Source: Prorocentrum cordatum (taxonomy: Eukaryota; Sar; Dinophyceae; Prorocentrales; Prorocentraceae). From it: a stretch of DNA of 64,000 nt. The stretch's first letter is position 1. Each line of letters begins with the position of its first letter. This document shows positions 23,400 through 33,309 of the stretch, in pieces. A program made the translations under genes and the position numbers. The DNA lies in NCBI GenBank assembly GCA_963575745.1, contig CAUYUJ010003058.1, positions 497,698 to 561,697 on the forward strand, in the 5' to 3' direction. The notes under the pieces were generated by a model. The model was not told where the DNA came from. It did no database searches and saw nothing but the letters and a program-made list of their open reading frames with translations.

Positions 23400-24015
23400 G
23401 TATGAGTTTGTTACTGGCTGCCAATAGTTGGCTGATGTGTGAGCCCTCGGCTGCGAAGCCTCTACCCATGGATGGGCTGAGCACTGCTCCCTATGGGCCC
23501 AAGTCCACCGTCTTGCGACTCATATAGGCTACCGCTCAATTCGAGTCACCACGGCACGAAAGGGTGATCGAAATGATTTGCGCTATGCTGGGGATCGGCA
23601 GGCAGACCAATTGGCCCAGCTAGGTGCGTATGTACATGTCCATGACACTGCGCGGCAGGATTGCATCAAACGGTCTGATACCCTAGTCAGACACCTAGGA
23701 TGCTACATCGGGCACGGCAACGCATGGATTCTCGAGAATGTTCCCAAGCACGCTAGGGCTGCCGATTCTGATGGGACTCAGACACCTGCCTCACCCTCCC
23801 ATCTTTTGTCGGGATCTGTTGCTGGAGCCATGCATGAGCATTTCTGGGGCCCTTCCATCTGGCGTTTTAGATGTGTGAATTGTTGGGCTAGCTCGGTTTC
23901 TAAGAGCTGCCTCCTGCGCCCCCAATGTCCCCCACTTGCGGGGGGAGGGGGGGGGGCGCTGTCTTCGAAGGCTGCAGGGCATTATTTTCTGCCGCCGTTT
24001 TGGACGTTACTCTAA
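23400..24015 (+). pseudogene. LINE copy B RNase H end and C-terminal zinc tail
   Basis: The frame from about 23500 reads a GN..AD-type RNase H end (DRQADQLAQLGAYVHVH) after a basic KVTTAR-like strand. It then shows a C-terminal block with WRFRCVNCW followed by a cysteine-containing stretch, resembling the zinc tail of copies C and D. The catalytic first Asp of RNase H was not found. Confidence 0.4.
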
Positions 24016-24484
24016 AAACCATACCAATGACGTAATTCGGAATTGTTTTGGGCCCCCTCGGGCCAAGGGCGCGCTGCCCCGCCTGAGGCCCATGCGTGAT
24101 GGACGCGATCCACGCACTAAGTGTCCAATAAGGGATGTTTGTGCAGTTGATTGTGCCAGTGCCGTTTATGCTTTCCCCAAACCCGCGACGTCTTTAACTT
24201 CCAGGCCCATTTCGAGTTGCAGCCCGACGATTAAGTTCGGGGGTTGGTAAGGAGGGGGGGGGGGATATCTCATGTGCTTATCTGGCCATGACGCGGGGGT
24301 CTCTTGGATACCGACACCCGCGAATAATTTTACATGGCGCCCCAAAGTCGCAGATGGGAGTGAGGGGGCGGCGGGGGCGTCGGCAATCTGCGAGGCTTCG
24401 AAGAAGCCCGCTGCAGGCTCAAGCACAAATCAAGCTATGCAACGAGCCCGCCGCAGGCGCCGATTTTTTTGTTAAAGCGATGTG

Positions 24485-24720
24485 GTTGAGTCGCAGGTTG
24501 GTCGCGGGTGGGTCGACGGTGGGTCGCGGGTGGGTCGCGGGCCGGGTCGCGGGCCGGGTCGCGGGCGGGTCGAGGGTGGGTCGCGGGTGGGTCGCGGGTG
24601 GGTCGCGAGCGGGTCGCGGGGTGGATCGCCGGCGGGTCGCGGAAGGGTCGCGGGGTGGGTCGCGGGCGGGTCGCGAAGCGGGTCGCGCGCGGGTCGCAGG
24701 CCGGGTCGCGGGGGGGGCGA
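24485..24720 (+). repeat. Minisatellite, about 10-bp unit GGGTCGCGGG
   Basis: GGGTCGCGGGY repeats about 22 times with small variations (GGGTGGGTCG, GAGCGGGTCG). Low complexity; the open frames on both strands through it are not genes. Confidence 0.9.
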
Positions 24721-24947
24721 CGACAACAACGGCGGCAAGAATTCTCACCACCGATCCGCACTTCAGCCACGCACCCAGGGACAATGAATGACCGTTCGGC
24801 CCCCTTACTCTGATATCCTGTAAGACTCCATTGTTCATGCAGTGTTGTTATCTCTTTAGCTCAGGTTCGCCGGGCGACGAAGAGGCACCCCACTTCCCTC
24901 CTTGCTGCGGGCTCTCAGTCAATCTTCCCAGCCCATAGAGGCTGCAG

Positions 24948-25231
24948 GCTGCCTGACTGCCAGGATTTCATTGGCATTAAGGCGCAATGGAAGCGCGCAC
25001 CCGTGCCGCTTGCTCTCGTGAAATTCTTGCCTTTGCTCGCTTGAGCCATGCGCTGCCCAGGCTCGCCGAGAGACCAGAGGCCAGGGGGGCCTCTCTCTTG
25101 TTCTGCTGGCATGGCTGTTCTTTTGCCGCTCTCTCCATAGGGCGGCATATTCGACCGTGTCCCGTCCTTGAGGCTGTCTGACTGCGAGGCCCCCCGAGCA
25201 TTGAGGCTCAATGGAAGCGGGCGCCTGTGCT
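24948..25231 (+). repeat. Imperfect direct repeat pair of about 58 bp, 225 bp apart
   Basis: The words CTGCCTGACTGC...ATTAAGGCGCAATGGAAGCG (24948-25006) and CTGTCTGACTGC...ATTGAGGCTCAATGGAAGCG (25173-25231) align over about 58 bp. No gene is visible between them. Confidence 0.6.
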
Positions 25232-25543
25232 TGTCTTTCCCGCCCAGGCTCGCAAAGAGAGAAAGAGCTCTGCTGCCGACTGGGGGGGGGGCCTGAATTT
25301 GGGCACGTGGGTGCCTGAGGGGGGCGAGGTGATGACTCCGATGAGCCGCGACTGGGGCAATCAAATCCCCGCGGGCATTCCCGGCATCACCCTTTTGCAG
25401 TTTCGGGCCCTCGCTGTTTCGTGGCCAATTTTTTCTTTCTGTCGTGTACCTCCTCTCGTTGTCTGTGATTCACGTGTCCGTTTTTCGCTTTCTTTCGGCC
25501 CCATCGGGCTCTTCCGTCGCGAGCCGGCTACGCGCGGGATTTA

Positions 25544-26400
25544 TTGTTCTGGCGACGACCCAAGGATAAGACAATGCTTGCCGACGCACGTCGCCGCCGG
25601 CCTGGCGCAGGACTTCGACGGCCGCATGCGCGCGGCGCGCGACGTCTGCTCCTCGGCCTGGCGACGCGGTGCTCCTGGGGGGACCGAGCCGGTCCGCCTT
25701 CTCAGACATCTCGGCCTCATCGACCGCGACGACTGGGAAGAGTTGCTCCACGGGGCGGTCGATAACTATCTGGGGCCCAAGCGATGGCTGGAGGAGCGCG
25801 GTGACTACAGCAGGCCTCTCCTGGGCGCTCCCATCGCCCACCCCTCGCCGGCGCGGGCCCGCCCTGACTGGGGGCCTCATTTGCCAGTTGGCAGCGCCGC
25901 ATTCCCCAGTGCCGCGCACGGCCCTGGCGCGCGCCGCGCCCGACGGAAGCGGGGCGCAATCGAAGTCGGGGCGAGGCCAGCTCCGCGAGGAGAGCTGGAC
26001 AGGCCCAGCGCCAGTTCGAGCCGAGTACCACCGCAGCACGAGCGAACTGGAGTCCAGCAGCCCCGATGCGCGGGCCGTCGCCGACGACGGGCGCTGCAGC
26101 TACATCCAGGCCGCCAAGCAATTCACGCGCCACCACGGCGACCTCCCGTCGGAGCACAGCGACGGCAGCGACGACGGCAGCCACCGCGGCGGCAGTTCGG
26201 GCGGCAGCGAGGACCGCCCAGAAGCAGCGCCGAGGCCACCATTCCTCGAGGGCCTCCCTCTTGAACCCCCTTGGGGCGCAGTGGGCTGCCCGCGTTGCTT
26301 TGACAGCGGAGCGCCCAGGCCTCCTGCCCTGAGGGATTGGGCCTCCCAGGCCAGGGCCGAGGCAGAGGCCGTGGGAGCGGCCTTCGCGGCCATCCGTGGG
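25544..26400 (+). CDS. Unrecognised ORF upstream of LINE copy C
   Basis: The first part reads like a structured protein (AQDFDGRMRAARDVCSSAW, LIDRDDWEELLHGAVDNYL), then becomes S/G/D-rich. No domain is recognised. It may be the ORF1 or linker of LINE copy C or a separate host fragment; several frames are used, so it is probably broken. Confidence 0.3.
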
Positions 26401-26649
26401 CAGGGATTCAAGGGGCAAGTTCAGAACTCTGTGGCCGCTGGTTCTGGCGGCCTGCGCGCCCATCGGCGGGGCCCGCGTGGCTGGGCACCTGGCCGCGAGT
26501 TCCGTAGGGCCCCAGCGCGCGACCCAGGTTGCGCGAAGGTCGTGGCGGCGCAGTCAGAAGTTTGGAGGGTCACAAAACAAACAGCGATCGCTTCCGCCCT
26601 CTGCGGCCGCCAGCCGATGGCGAGGCGTTTCCTCGGCCGTCGGCCGGCA

Positions 26650-27540
26650 CAGCACAGGCGTCGGCAGCGACCGCCTCAATCCCATGAAGGCCGCGGACCT
26701 CAGCGACCACCTCGAGGCGGTCATCATGAAGTGCGAGGAGCTCGGGGGCTGGCCCGACGTCATCACCGACACGCCGGTGCCAGGGAGGCTTTTGGCCCAT
26801 CGGGCTGCTGGGCCGGTTCCTTCGCCTCTGGAGCCGCGTCCGCCAGCCCGACGCGCGGCGACGGGGCTCCCAGGTCGACCCAGGCGTCGCCGGCGCATTC
26901 CGGGGCGGCCGAGGGCGCGCGGCGGAGGAGGCCGTCCGGTGGCAGGCGCTACGGTCAGAGGCCTCGCAGGCGCGTGGCGAGGGAGCAGCTGCAGCCCTTA
27001 TCGACCTCTGGGAAGCGTATGAGCTCGTCGACCTGGCGATCATCCAGGACCGCGGCATCCTGGCCAACGACCCGCGGGGGCTGCTCCGCATGGCCCTCGC
27101 ACTGTGCGCAGGCGAGCGGCGGTTCATGCCCGACGGCAGTGTCTCCGACCCCGTCCTGCTGGACGCGGGCCTCATCGCTGGCTGCCCGCGTTCGGGGAGG
27201 CTCGCCGACGAGCGCGCGACTACGGCGGGTGCTTGAACCGAGGGCCACACTCGCGATCGTGATCGGCGACTGCTGCGCGGGCTGCCATGGCCCGATGGCG
27301 CAGGTTGCGGCGTGCGTGGGCCAGGCAACCAAGTCGGCGGCGGCGCAGCTCGTGGCGCCAGGCTGCAAGGTGTCTGGGTCCAAGAGCGAGCTGCTCGCGA
27401 GCGCGCCCGTGCTGGCCTCGCTGGTGGCCAAGCAGATGGGCGGCGCCGCCTTCCCCATCGCCGACTCGGTCAAGAACCTGGGGGTGGACTACTACTATAC
27501 CTTGACGGTCAGGCTGTCGTGGTTCTGGAGTTGCGCCACG
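26650..27540 (+). pseudogene. LINE copy C reverse transcriptase
   Basis: TGVGSDRLNPMKAADLSDHL leads into the fingers, then a WPIGLLGRFLRLW strand, FRGGRGRAAEEAVRWQAL, and motif A IDLWEAYELV (catalytic Asp codon 27003-27005). Motif B reads LIAGCPRSGRLA (27171-27206). After a frame break at a TGA (27234-27236) motif C reads VIGDCC (near 27262), that is GD instead of DD. KNLGVDYYY near 27475 is the usual end of the thumb region. Frame breaks and the altered motif C make this copy inactive. Confidence 0.6.
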
Positions 27541-28579
27541 CGAAGGCGGCCGCCCAGCTGCAGAGGCTGCGCGCGATCCGCTCTGGGGAGACGCCAGCTG
27601 CGGCTCGCGCGGCCGACGCGGGGCCTCGGCCAGACGCGCGGCGCGGCCTCAGCGCGGGTGGCTGGCTATCCCCGCAGCCCGCGAAGTGGCGGAAGCAGGT
27701 TAACGCCGTCCACTACGGACGGGGACCTGGCATGAGTCTCAGCCTCAGATTCCTCCTCAGCAAATGCCAGGCCAGCGACCCTCCCCTGTGCCACGCGGCG
27801 CTTCCCATCGTGGCGCGGGCCATGGCCGCGCAGTTCAAGTCGGACCGCGCCGACATGCGGGCCCTGGGCAGCGCTTTCGCAGGAGCCCTCGCGGGGAAGG
27901 GGGCGGAAGGGGCCGGAAGCCCTGGCGAGCACGGGTCCTGCTTCAGCATGCGCGCTAGCGTGCCATTGCCTGGGTTGGTCAGCTGCTCGACCAGGTTTCT
28001 TCTTCAATGCCCTTCGGCAACCGATCGACCTGAAGGCCGTGAGCGCATCGACCCTCGCCAAACACAGCGCCGCGAGCCGCGAGCGGCTCTTGTGGAGGAG
28101 CGCGCGCAAGCACCCAGGCCTGGAGCATTTGGCTGGAGGGGGAGCATTGCCCAGCACATGGCGCATCCTGCACCGCAAGAGGGTGAGCAAGCAGCTGGTC
28201 AAGCAGATGAGGTCGGCCAAGGATGCGCTGGTGGGCTGCCTTCGCCCCGTGGCACGGCGCTTCGCGGAGGGGCGCCCGTTGGCCTCGTCGCCGCGGTGGC
28301 CCCGAGGGTGCCCATCTCACGGCACGGTGCGACATTTGGCGCGGCAGCGCCCCGCCGCGGCGCTCGGGCGCGCCGAGTGGGAGGCGAACGACGACGCCAA
28401 CGAGAGGCGACCACCCGATGAGATTCACTTCGGGACCATCGTCGGCGTGGCCAGCCTGGGCGCGACGGAAGATCCCCCCTTGTCGCGTGCGCTGGCACCA
28501 GAGCACAGGAGGGCTATCCCTCTGCCCGCGGAGGACAGGGCGGCGCCCAAGGAAGGTCAAGCCGACCTGGTGGGGCAAC

Positions 28580-29858
28580 CACTCATGGGCGACCTGTTCA
28601 CGGACGGCGGCGTCGTAGACCCGAGCCTGGTCTCTAGCGCGTGGCGGCCGGGCGGTGGTCGTCATAGGGCAGGACGCCGAGGCCGTCAGCCTCTTCGTTC
28701 CGCCGCCCTGGCCCTACCCGCAGGAGTCGGGCGCAGCGGAGATCGCCGCGCCATCGAGGGGCTTCAGAACTGTCTGCCTCCAGTCAGGAGCTACACGGAC
28801 TGCCAGCAATTCGTGGACGGGTTCGCCGCGGGCAAGGCGTGGTGCCTTCATTGCCAGAGGCCTTGCAGAGAGCTCTGGGTGCGCCTCTGGGCGGCGATCG
28901 AGGACATCGGCATCGGCAACATTTCTATCCACAAGGTGAAGACTCACGCGACGCTGGCCGACGTCCAGGCCGAGCGCATCACAGGCTGGCAGCGCAGGGG
29001 CAACCACAGCGCCGACGCTCGCGCGATCCAAGAAGCACAGGAGCATCCCACGGATGAGGATGTCCGCGCGCGCAGCCTGCGCCAGCATCGCCCCGTCCAG
29101 AAGGTCCCCCGCTGGCGAGGCGCCGGCATGCAGGAGGGCGACGCAAAGTTGACGGCAGTGGGCGGACATGGCGGCGGGTTTGGCGTAGCTGCTGTGAGGT
29201 GCGACTTGCGCGGATGCAAGATGCGCTGGAGGAGTCGCTGTTCGTTCCGCGACTGCTCGCGGAGGACGTGCGGTCGTGGCGGCACGTGGCTCGAGGTCAG
29301 CAGCGACGCAGTATGGGCTAGTCAGGAGTGCGCAGGATGCGGCGAAGCTGCTGGGCTATCTCGGGCTCATGGACGTCGGGATCTGAAGGTGCATCGGGCT
29401 CGGTCGCAGCGGCCGCGGTGCTCCTCTCCGCAAGCGCAGCGCTGCTGCCCAGCCAGGCCAGCGGCGTGCAGGGCGCTGCCGGCGACGGCGATGGACGGGC
29501 TGCTGGCGGCGCGGGAGCCGCAGCTGGCAGCGGCATTGCGGCCTCGGCGCCTCGTGCGCAAATGGTGGCGCAGCCGCCGCCGCTGCCGCCACCCGAGTTG
29601 CCTCCATGGCGGGGGCTCGGCGCGCACGACACCCACGAGTTGTGGCGAGCAGGTGCCCACCTCTTCTGCGTCAAATGCGGCCACTGGACGCAGAGTCGCA
29701 GTTTGGCGGGCCTCGCGCAGGAGTGCCCGAAAGCCCGCAACAATGACAAGCAGAAGGCGGTGCTCGGCTGCCTCAAGCTTGGGCTGCAGCCAGCGGGGCA
29801 GGGCAGCATCAGTGATCCGGAGCCCTTTCGGCGCCTGCGCAGGCGCATAGGCGGCTAA
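28580..29858 (+). pseudogene. LINE copy C RNase H domain and C-terminal zinc tail
   Basis: RNase H motifs appear in order: GDLFTDGG (Asp codon 28603-28605), SYTDCQQFVDGF near 28791 and KVKTHATLADVQAERI followed by RRGNHSADARA (28937-29026). After two frame changes the tail reads LWRAGAHLFCVKCGHW and ECPKARNN, a CxxC...C zinc motif, and stops at 29856-29858. The same tail ends copies B and D, so it is a family hallmark. Confidence 0.6.
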
Positions 29859-29879
29859 GCAATCTCACCAGTCACGGCA

Positions 29880-31370
29880 CGAGCCATGTGCGTAGGTTCG
29901 CTCACGCACTGTGTCGGGCCCGAGGCCGATGGCAATGCAACAGACCAGGTGTGGCCAGGGCCTAAGGGGCACATTGCGCAGCTTTCGGCTGGGTCGCAGC
30001 GACGCTTCCTGCAGCCCTCGTTCGCCTGCCACGCGCGCGCATGGCCCTGTCTCGGTGCATGCGCTTCGGCTGGCGCAGCTCGTTGCGGAAGCTGAACCAG
30101 GTGTGTGAGTTCGCCGACGTGCGAGATCGGGCTCCGACGCCAGTGGCAACGCAACCGGTCCAGAGAGGCCAGGGGCCGAAGGACAGGATGCGATGCTGCT
30201 GGTCAGGCGGTTGTAGCTCCTCGCTGTGCTTGGCGCCGCCTCTTTCGCAGCTTGTTGTTGCCGCGCGCAGCCGTCGTAAGCGGAGGCTGACCCAGGTGCG
30301 TAGGCTCGCCAGCGCACAGGGTCGGGGTCCGAGGCCAACGGCAATGCAACTACGTCCAGCAGAGGCCAGGAGCCAAGGTACGCGTTGCGTCGCCGTCGGT
30401 CCATTCTCTTCGGCGTGCGCCTCTCTCCCTTCTTAATGCCCGCTAGCGTATCGAGCTCGGTGCTAGCGCATGGCCTGCCACGACGAGCGGAAGCTGAACC
30501 AGGTGTGTAGGTCCACCTGCACATGGGATCGGGCTCCGTTGCCAGCGGCACTGCGGCAGTCTCGTTTAGGCCTCTGGCCTAAGGGAAGTGTTGCGATATT
30601 GTTTGGGGGGGGGGGTGTCGCGGCGCGTCGTCTCACGCGCGCTCCTGCGCCCGCTCGCCGGCGCAGAGCGCCCTTCCACATAAAGCTGTATGTCCTGTGC
30701 CTTGCTTGTCTCGCAGTCTTCGGCTGCTCTCGCGTTCGCGCTTGCATTCCTCTGCGAGTGCTGACCCAGGTGCGTAGATTCGCCCGCGCATGGGATCGGG
30801 CTCCGTCGCCCGATGCCTTCGGCAATGCAACGAGGTCAAGTTGTGGCCTGGTGCCAAGGGACCTGTTGCGATGCTGTGGGTGGGCCTTCGCTGCGCTGCA
30901 CTGCACGGCGCGCGCGCGTGCATAGCCGCGGCCTTTTCGGCTTGCGACGGCTCAGCTGCTGAGCGGCAGCTGAACCAGGTGCGCAGGCTTGCTGACGCGC
31001 GGGGGCGGGCTCCGTTGCTAATGGCACTGCAACGCCCGGTTCAGGCTCGGACTAAGGGGAAGTGTGGTGAGGCTGGTGGCGAAGTTCTGTCCACGGCGCG
31101 TCGTGTCCGACGCGCGTCTTGCATGCCCGGCTTGCCATCTGTTCGGCGCGAAGCGCCCTCCATAGTCGAGCGCGCGCCACTTCCGGCGCGCTTGCACGCT
31201 TCCGCTCAATCCAGTTGCTGGCGCGCTCTCGCGACAGCATGCCCTGCCCGTCGCTCTGGCGTGGAGGGCGACCCGAGAGCGTAGGCCCGCCCACGCTCTG
31301 GTTCGATCTGCGCAGGCCCGAGGACCAACCGCGTCGGGGTGGCCTGGGGCCAGGGGCCCAGCTGCTTCTC
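29880..31370 (+). repeat. Tandem array of about 200-bp degenerate units (six clear, one weak)
   Basis: Units share CCCAGGTGCGTAGG, then TCGGGCTCCG, a GGCAATGCAAC word and GGCC.AAGGG. Copies lie near 29889, 30098, 30292, 30497, 30771 and 30977, with a weak one near 31280. Steps are about 194-210 bp, one 274 bp. The array begins directly after the stop of LINE copy C. Open frames inside it are by-products of the repeat. Confidence 0.75.
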
Positions 31371-31639
31371 AGGCGCGGCGTGCAGCAAAGCTGCGTGCCA
31401 GCCCGCTGGATCGGCAGCTGTGGCTCTGTGCTAGCTGCCGAGCGTGCTGAGTCGCTTTGGCTGCTGGGGCCGCTCGACCGGTTGCCTCGGCTGAGGCGGA
31501 TGATTGCTCTCGGCTCTTAGGCGAATCTTCGTGTGTGGGCCGAGGCGCGCGAGACTGGGCGTTGCCTCCGCCAGGCCAAAGGGAAACGCCCCGGTCCGAG
31601 GGGCAGTACGAGCTAAGAGTTCCTGACCCCTTTAGCCGT

Positions 31640-32170
31640 GGGGATCATCATCACCATCACCACCATCATCATCATCATCGCCATCGTCATCATCATCATC
31701 ATCGCCATCATCACCATCGTCATCAGCAGCATCAACATCATCGCCATCGTCATCATTATCGCCATCGTCATCATCATCATCATCGTCATCGTCATCATCA
31801 TCCTCAGCAGCATCAACACCATCTTCATCACCATCATCGTCATCGCCAGCAACACTCGCATCGTCATCATCATCAGCACCATCCGCAACAACAACATCGT
31901 CACTAGCACCATCATCACCGTGAACACCATCATCACCATGACAATTCCCATCACCATCAAAACACCATCATCATCATCAACCTTAGCATCCTGCCCATCA
32001 CAATCATCATACTTGCCAGCGCCGCCATCATCAACATCACCGTCCTAACCATCAATACCACCATCATCATATTCAGCGAATCCGTATCGCCATCGTCGTC
32101 CTCATCATCACCAACGTCATCATCAGCACCATCAGCAGCAACAGCAGCAACAGCAGCAGAAGCAGCAGTA
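31640..32170 (+). repeat. (CAT/CAC/CAG) triplet repeat, about 530 bp
   Basis: Mostly CATCAT and CATCAC with CGT and CAG interruptions, ending in a CAG-rich stretch. Gives H-rich, I-rich and M/D-rich frames that are not genes. Confidence 0.9.
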
Positions 32171-32669
32171 GTAGCATCATCGTTCGTCTTCCTCTGTGCT
32201 GATCATTGCCATGCTTATCCCTTTCCCCCTCATCCTCCCTCCCTTCTCCCGCCGGTGACGACGAGGACAACGACGACGGCCTTCGCGACCACGACCATCA
32301 CGACGACGGAGACCACGACGACCTCTCTTCCTGGAGGCCCTGGAGCTGTCGCGCTGGACCGCCCTCGGCATGATGGGCCAGCTCTCCTCGAGGTTCTTCG
32401 GCTGCGACTGCGGCGGCAGAGACCGGCGGGAGGCGCGCGCATCCAGCCCCCCCCCCCCCCCTCTCCTACTCACTGACGGTAATGGAAGGTGCCCCGGACC
32501 TTTGGAGGCATTGCTTGTGCAGGGCCCCCGATGCCGCCCTTACTGTGTGCTGGTGCACCACACGGGGGGGGGCGGGGAACGACGGGGCGGCGTCGAGCGA
32601 GGCCCACGCGACGGCTTCTCCCCACCACTCGGAGCAGGACCGACAAAAGGAGACAGAGGGGGAGGAGAC

Positions 32670-33010
32670 AGAGAGGAGGAGGAGGAGGAGGAGGAGGAGG
32701 AGGAGGAGGAGGAGGAGGAGGAGGAGGAGGAGGAGGAGGAGGAGGAGGAGGAGGAGGAGGAGGAGGGAGGAGGAGGAGGGAGGAGAGGAGGAGGAGGAGG
32801 AGGAGGAGGAGGAGGAGGAAGGAGGTGGAGGAGGAGGAGGAGGAGGAGGAGGAGGAGGAGGAGGAGGAAGAGGAGGAGGAGGAGGGGAGGAGGAGGATGA
32901 GGAGGAGGAGGGGGAGAGGGGGAGGGGCAGGGGGGGGAGGGGCAGGGGGGGGGAGGGGCAGGGGGAGGGGAGGGGGAGGGGGAGGAGGAATCAGAGAGGG
33001 TGGCAGAGGG
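32670..33010 (+). repeat. (GGA)n triplet repeat, about 340 bp
   Basis: Nearly pure GAG/GGA triplets to about 32910, then GGGGCAGG-type units to 33000. Poly-E, poly-R and poly-G frames through it are not genes. It lies about 220 bp before the leader relic of the methyltransferase gene. Confidence 0.95.
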
Positions 33011-33230
33011 GGAGGGGGGGAAGGGACGGGGACGGGCCAGCCAGAGGACTGTCAGGAGGCCAGCCCTGTCCAAATCTTGAGCTGAGCGGTCCAGTGCGTG
33101 CAGTGGTCGCTGCTCCTCCTCTGCCTTCTCGCCTCTCAGTCTTCCACTCCTCTTGGACGCTGAACGCTTCTGGTCCTTCTGGTGGCACTGATCCGATGAG
33201 GTATGCTGTCATCCCCCTCCCCCCGTCCCT

Positions 33231-33251
33231 CCGTGACCATTTTGGGTGAAG
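33231..33251 (+). other. Degenerate DinoSL relic, 17 of 21 bases
   Basis: CCGTGACCATTTTGGGTGAAG aligns without gaps to CCGTAGCCATTTTGGCTCAAG with four mismatches. It follows a C/T-rich tract, which could serve as a trans-splice acceptor context, and lies 58 bp before the ATG of the methyltransferase gene. A chance match cannot be excluded, but the position fits the other relics in the window. Confidence 0.5.
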
Positions 33252-33309
33252 CAGTTTTGACCCAGGCTGCCCGGGCGCCCTTCGGGCAGGCCCAGCAGGC
33301 CGCCCCGCA

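Larger units (their letters stand above)
18840..24250 (+). mobile_element. LINE-like retroelement copy B, complete order but heavily decayed
   Basis: Coiled-coil ORF1, endonuclease, RT, RNase H and a C-terminal zinc tail follow in that order on the plus strand. Many stops and frame breaks, a lost RT catalytic aspartate pair, and visibly lower GC and more A/T third positions than copies A and C suggest an older copy or a different family. It sits between truncated copies A and C. Confidence 0.55.
26580..29858 (+). mobile_element. LINE-like retroelement copy C, 3' part (RT, RNase H, zinc tail)
   Basis: Recognisable sequence begins just before the RT and ends with the stop of the C-terminal zinc tail. 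No endonuclease was found directly upstream. GC content and codon style match copy A, which has only the 5' half, so A and C could be one family or even two ends of one copy split by copy B. A tandem array starts immediately after its last stop. Confidence 0.55.

Noticed and set aside
24485-24720. Possible CRISPR-like or iteron array
   Set aside because: The repeat unit is about 10 bp without spacers; an ordinary minisatellite.
31615-31640. Possible minus-strand leader relic before the CAT repeat (CTTTAGCCGTGGGG)
   Set aside because: Needs a gap of about six bases and several mismatches; too weak.
32482-33249. Long E- and R-rich plus-strand frame
   Set aside because: It is translation of the (GGA)n microsatellite.
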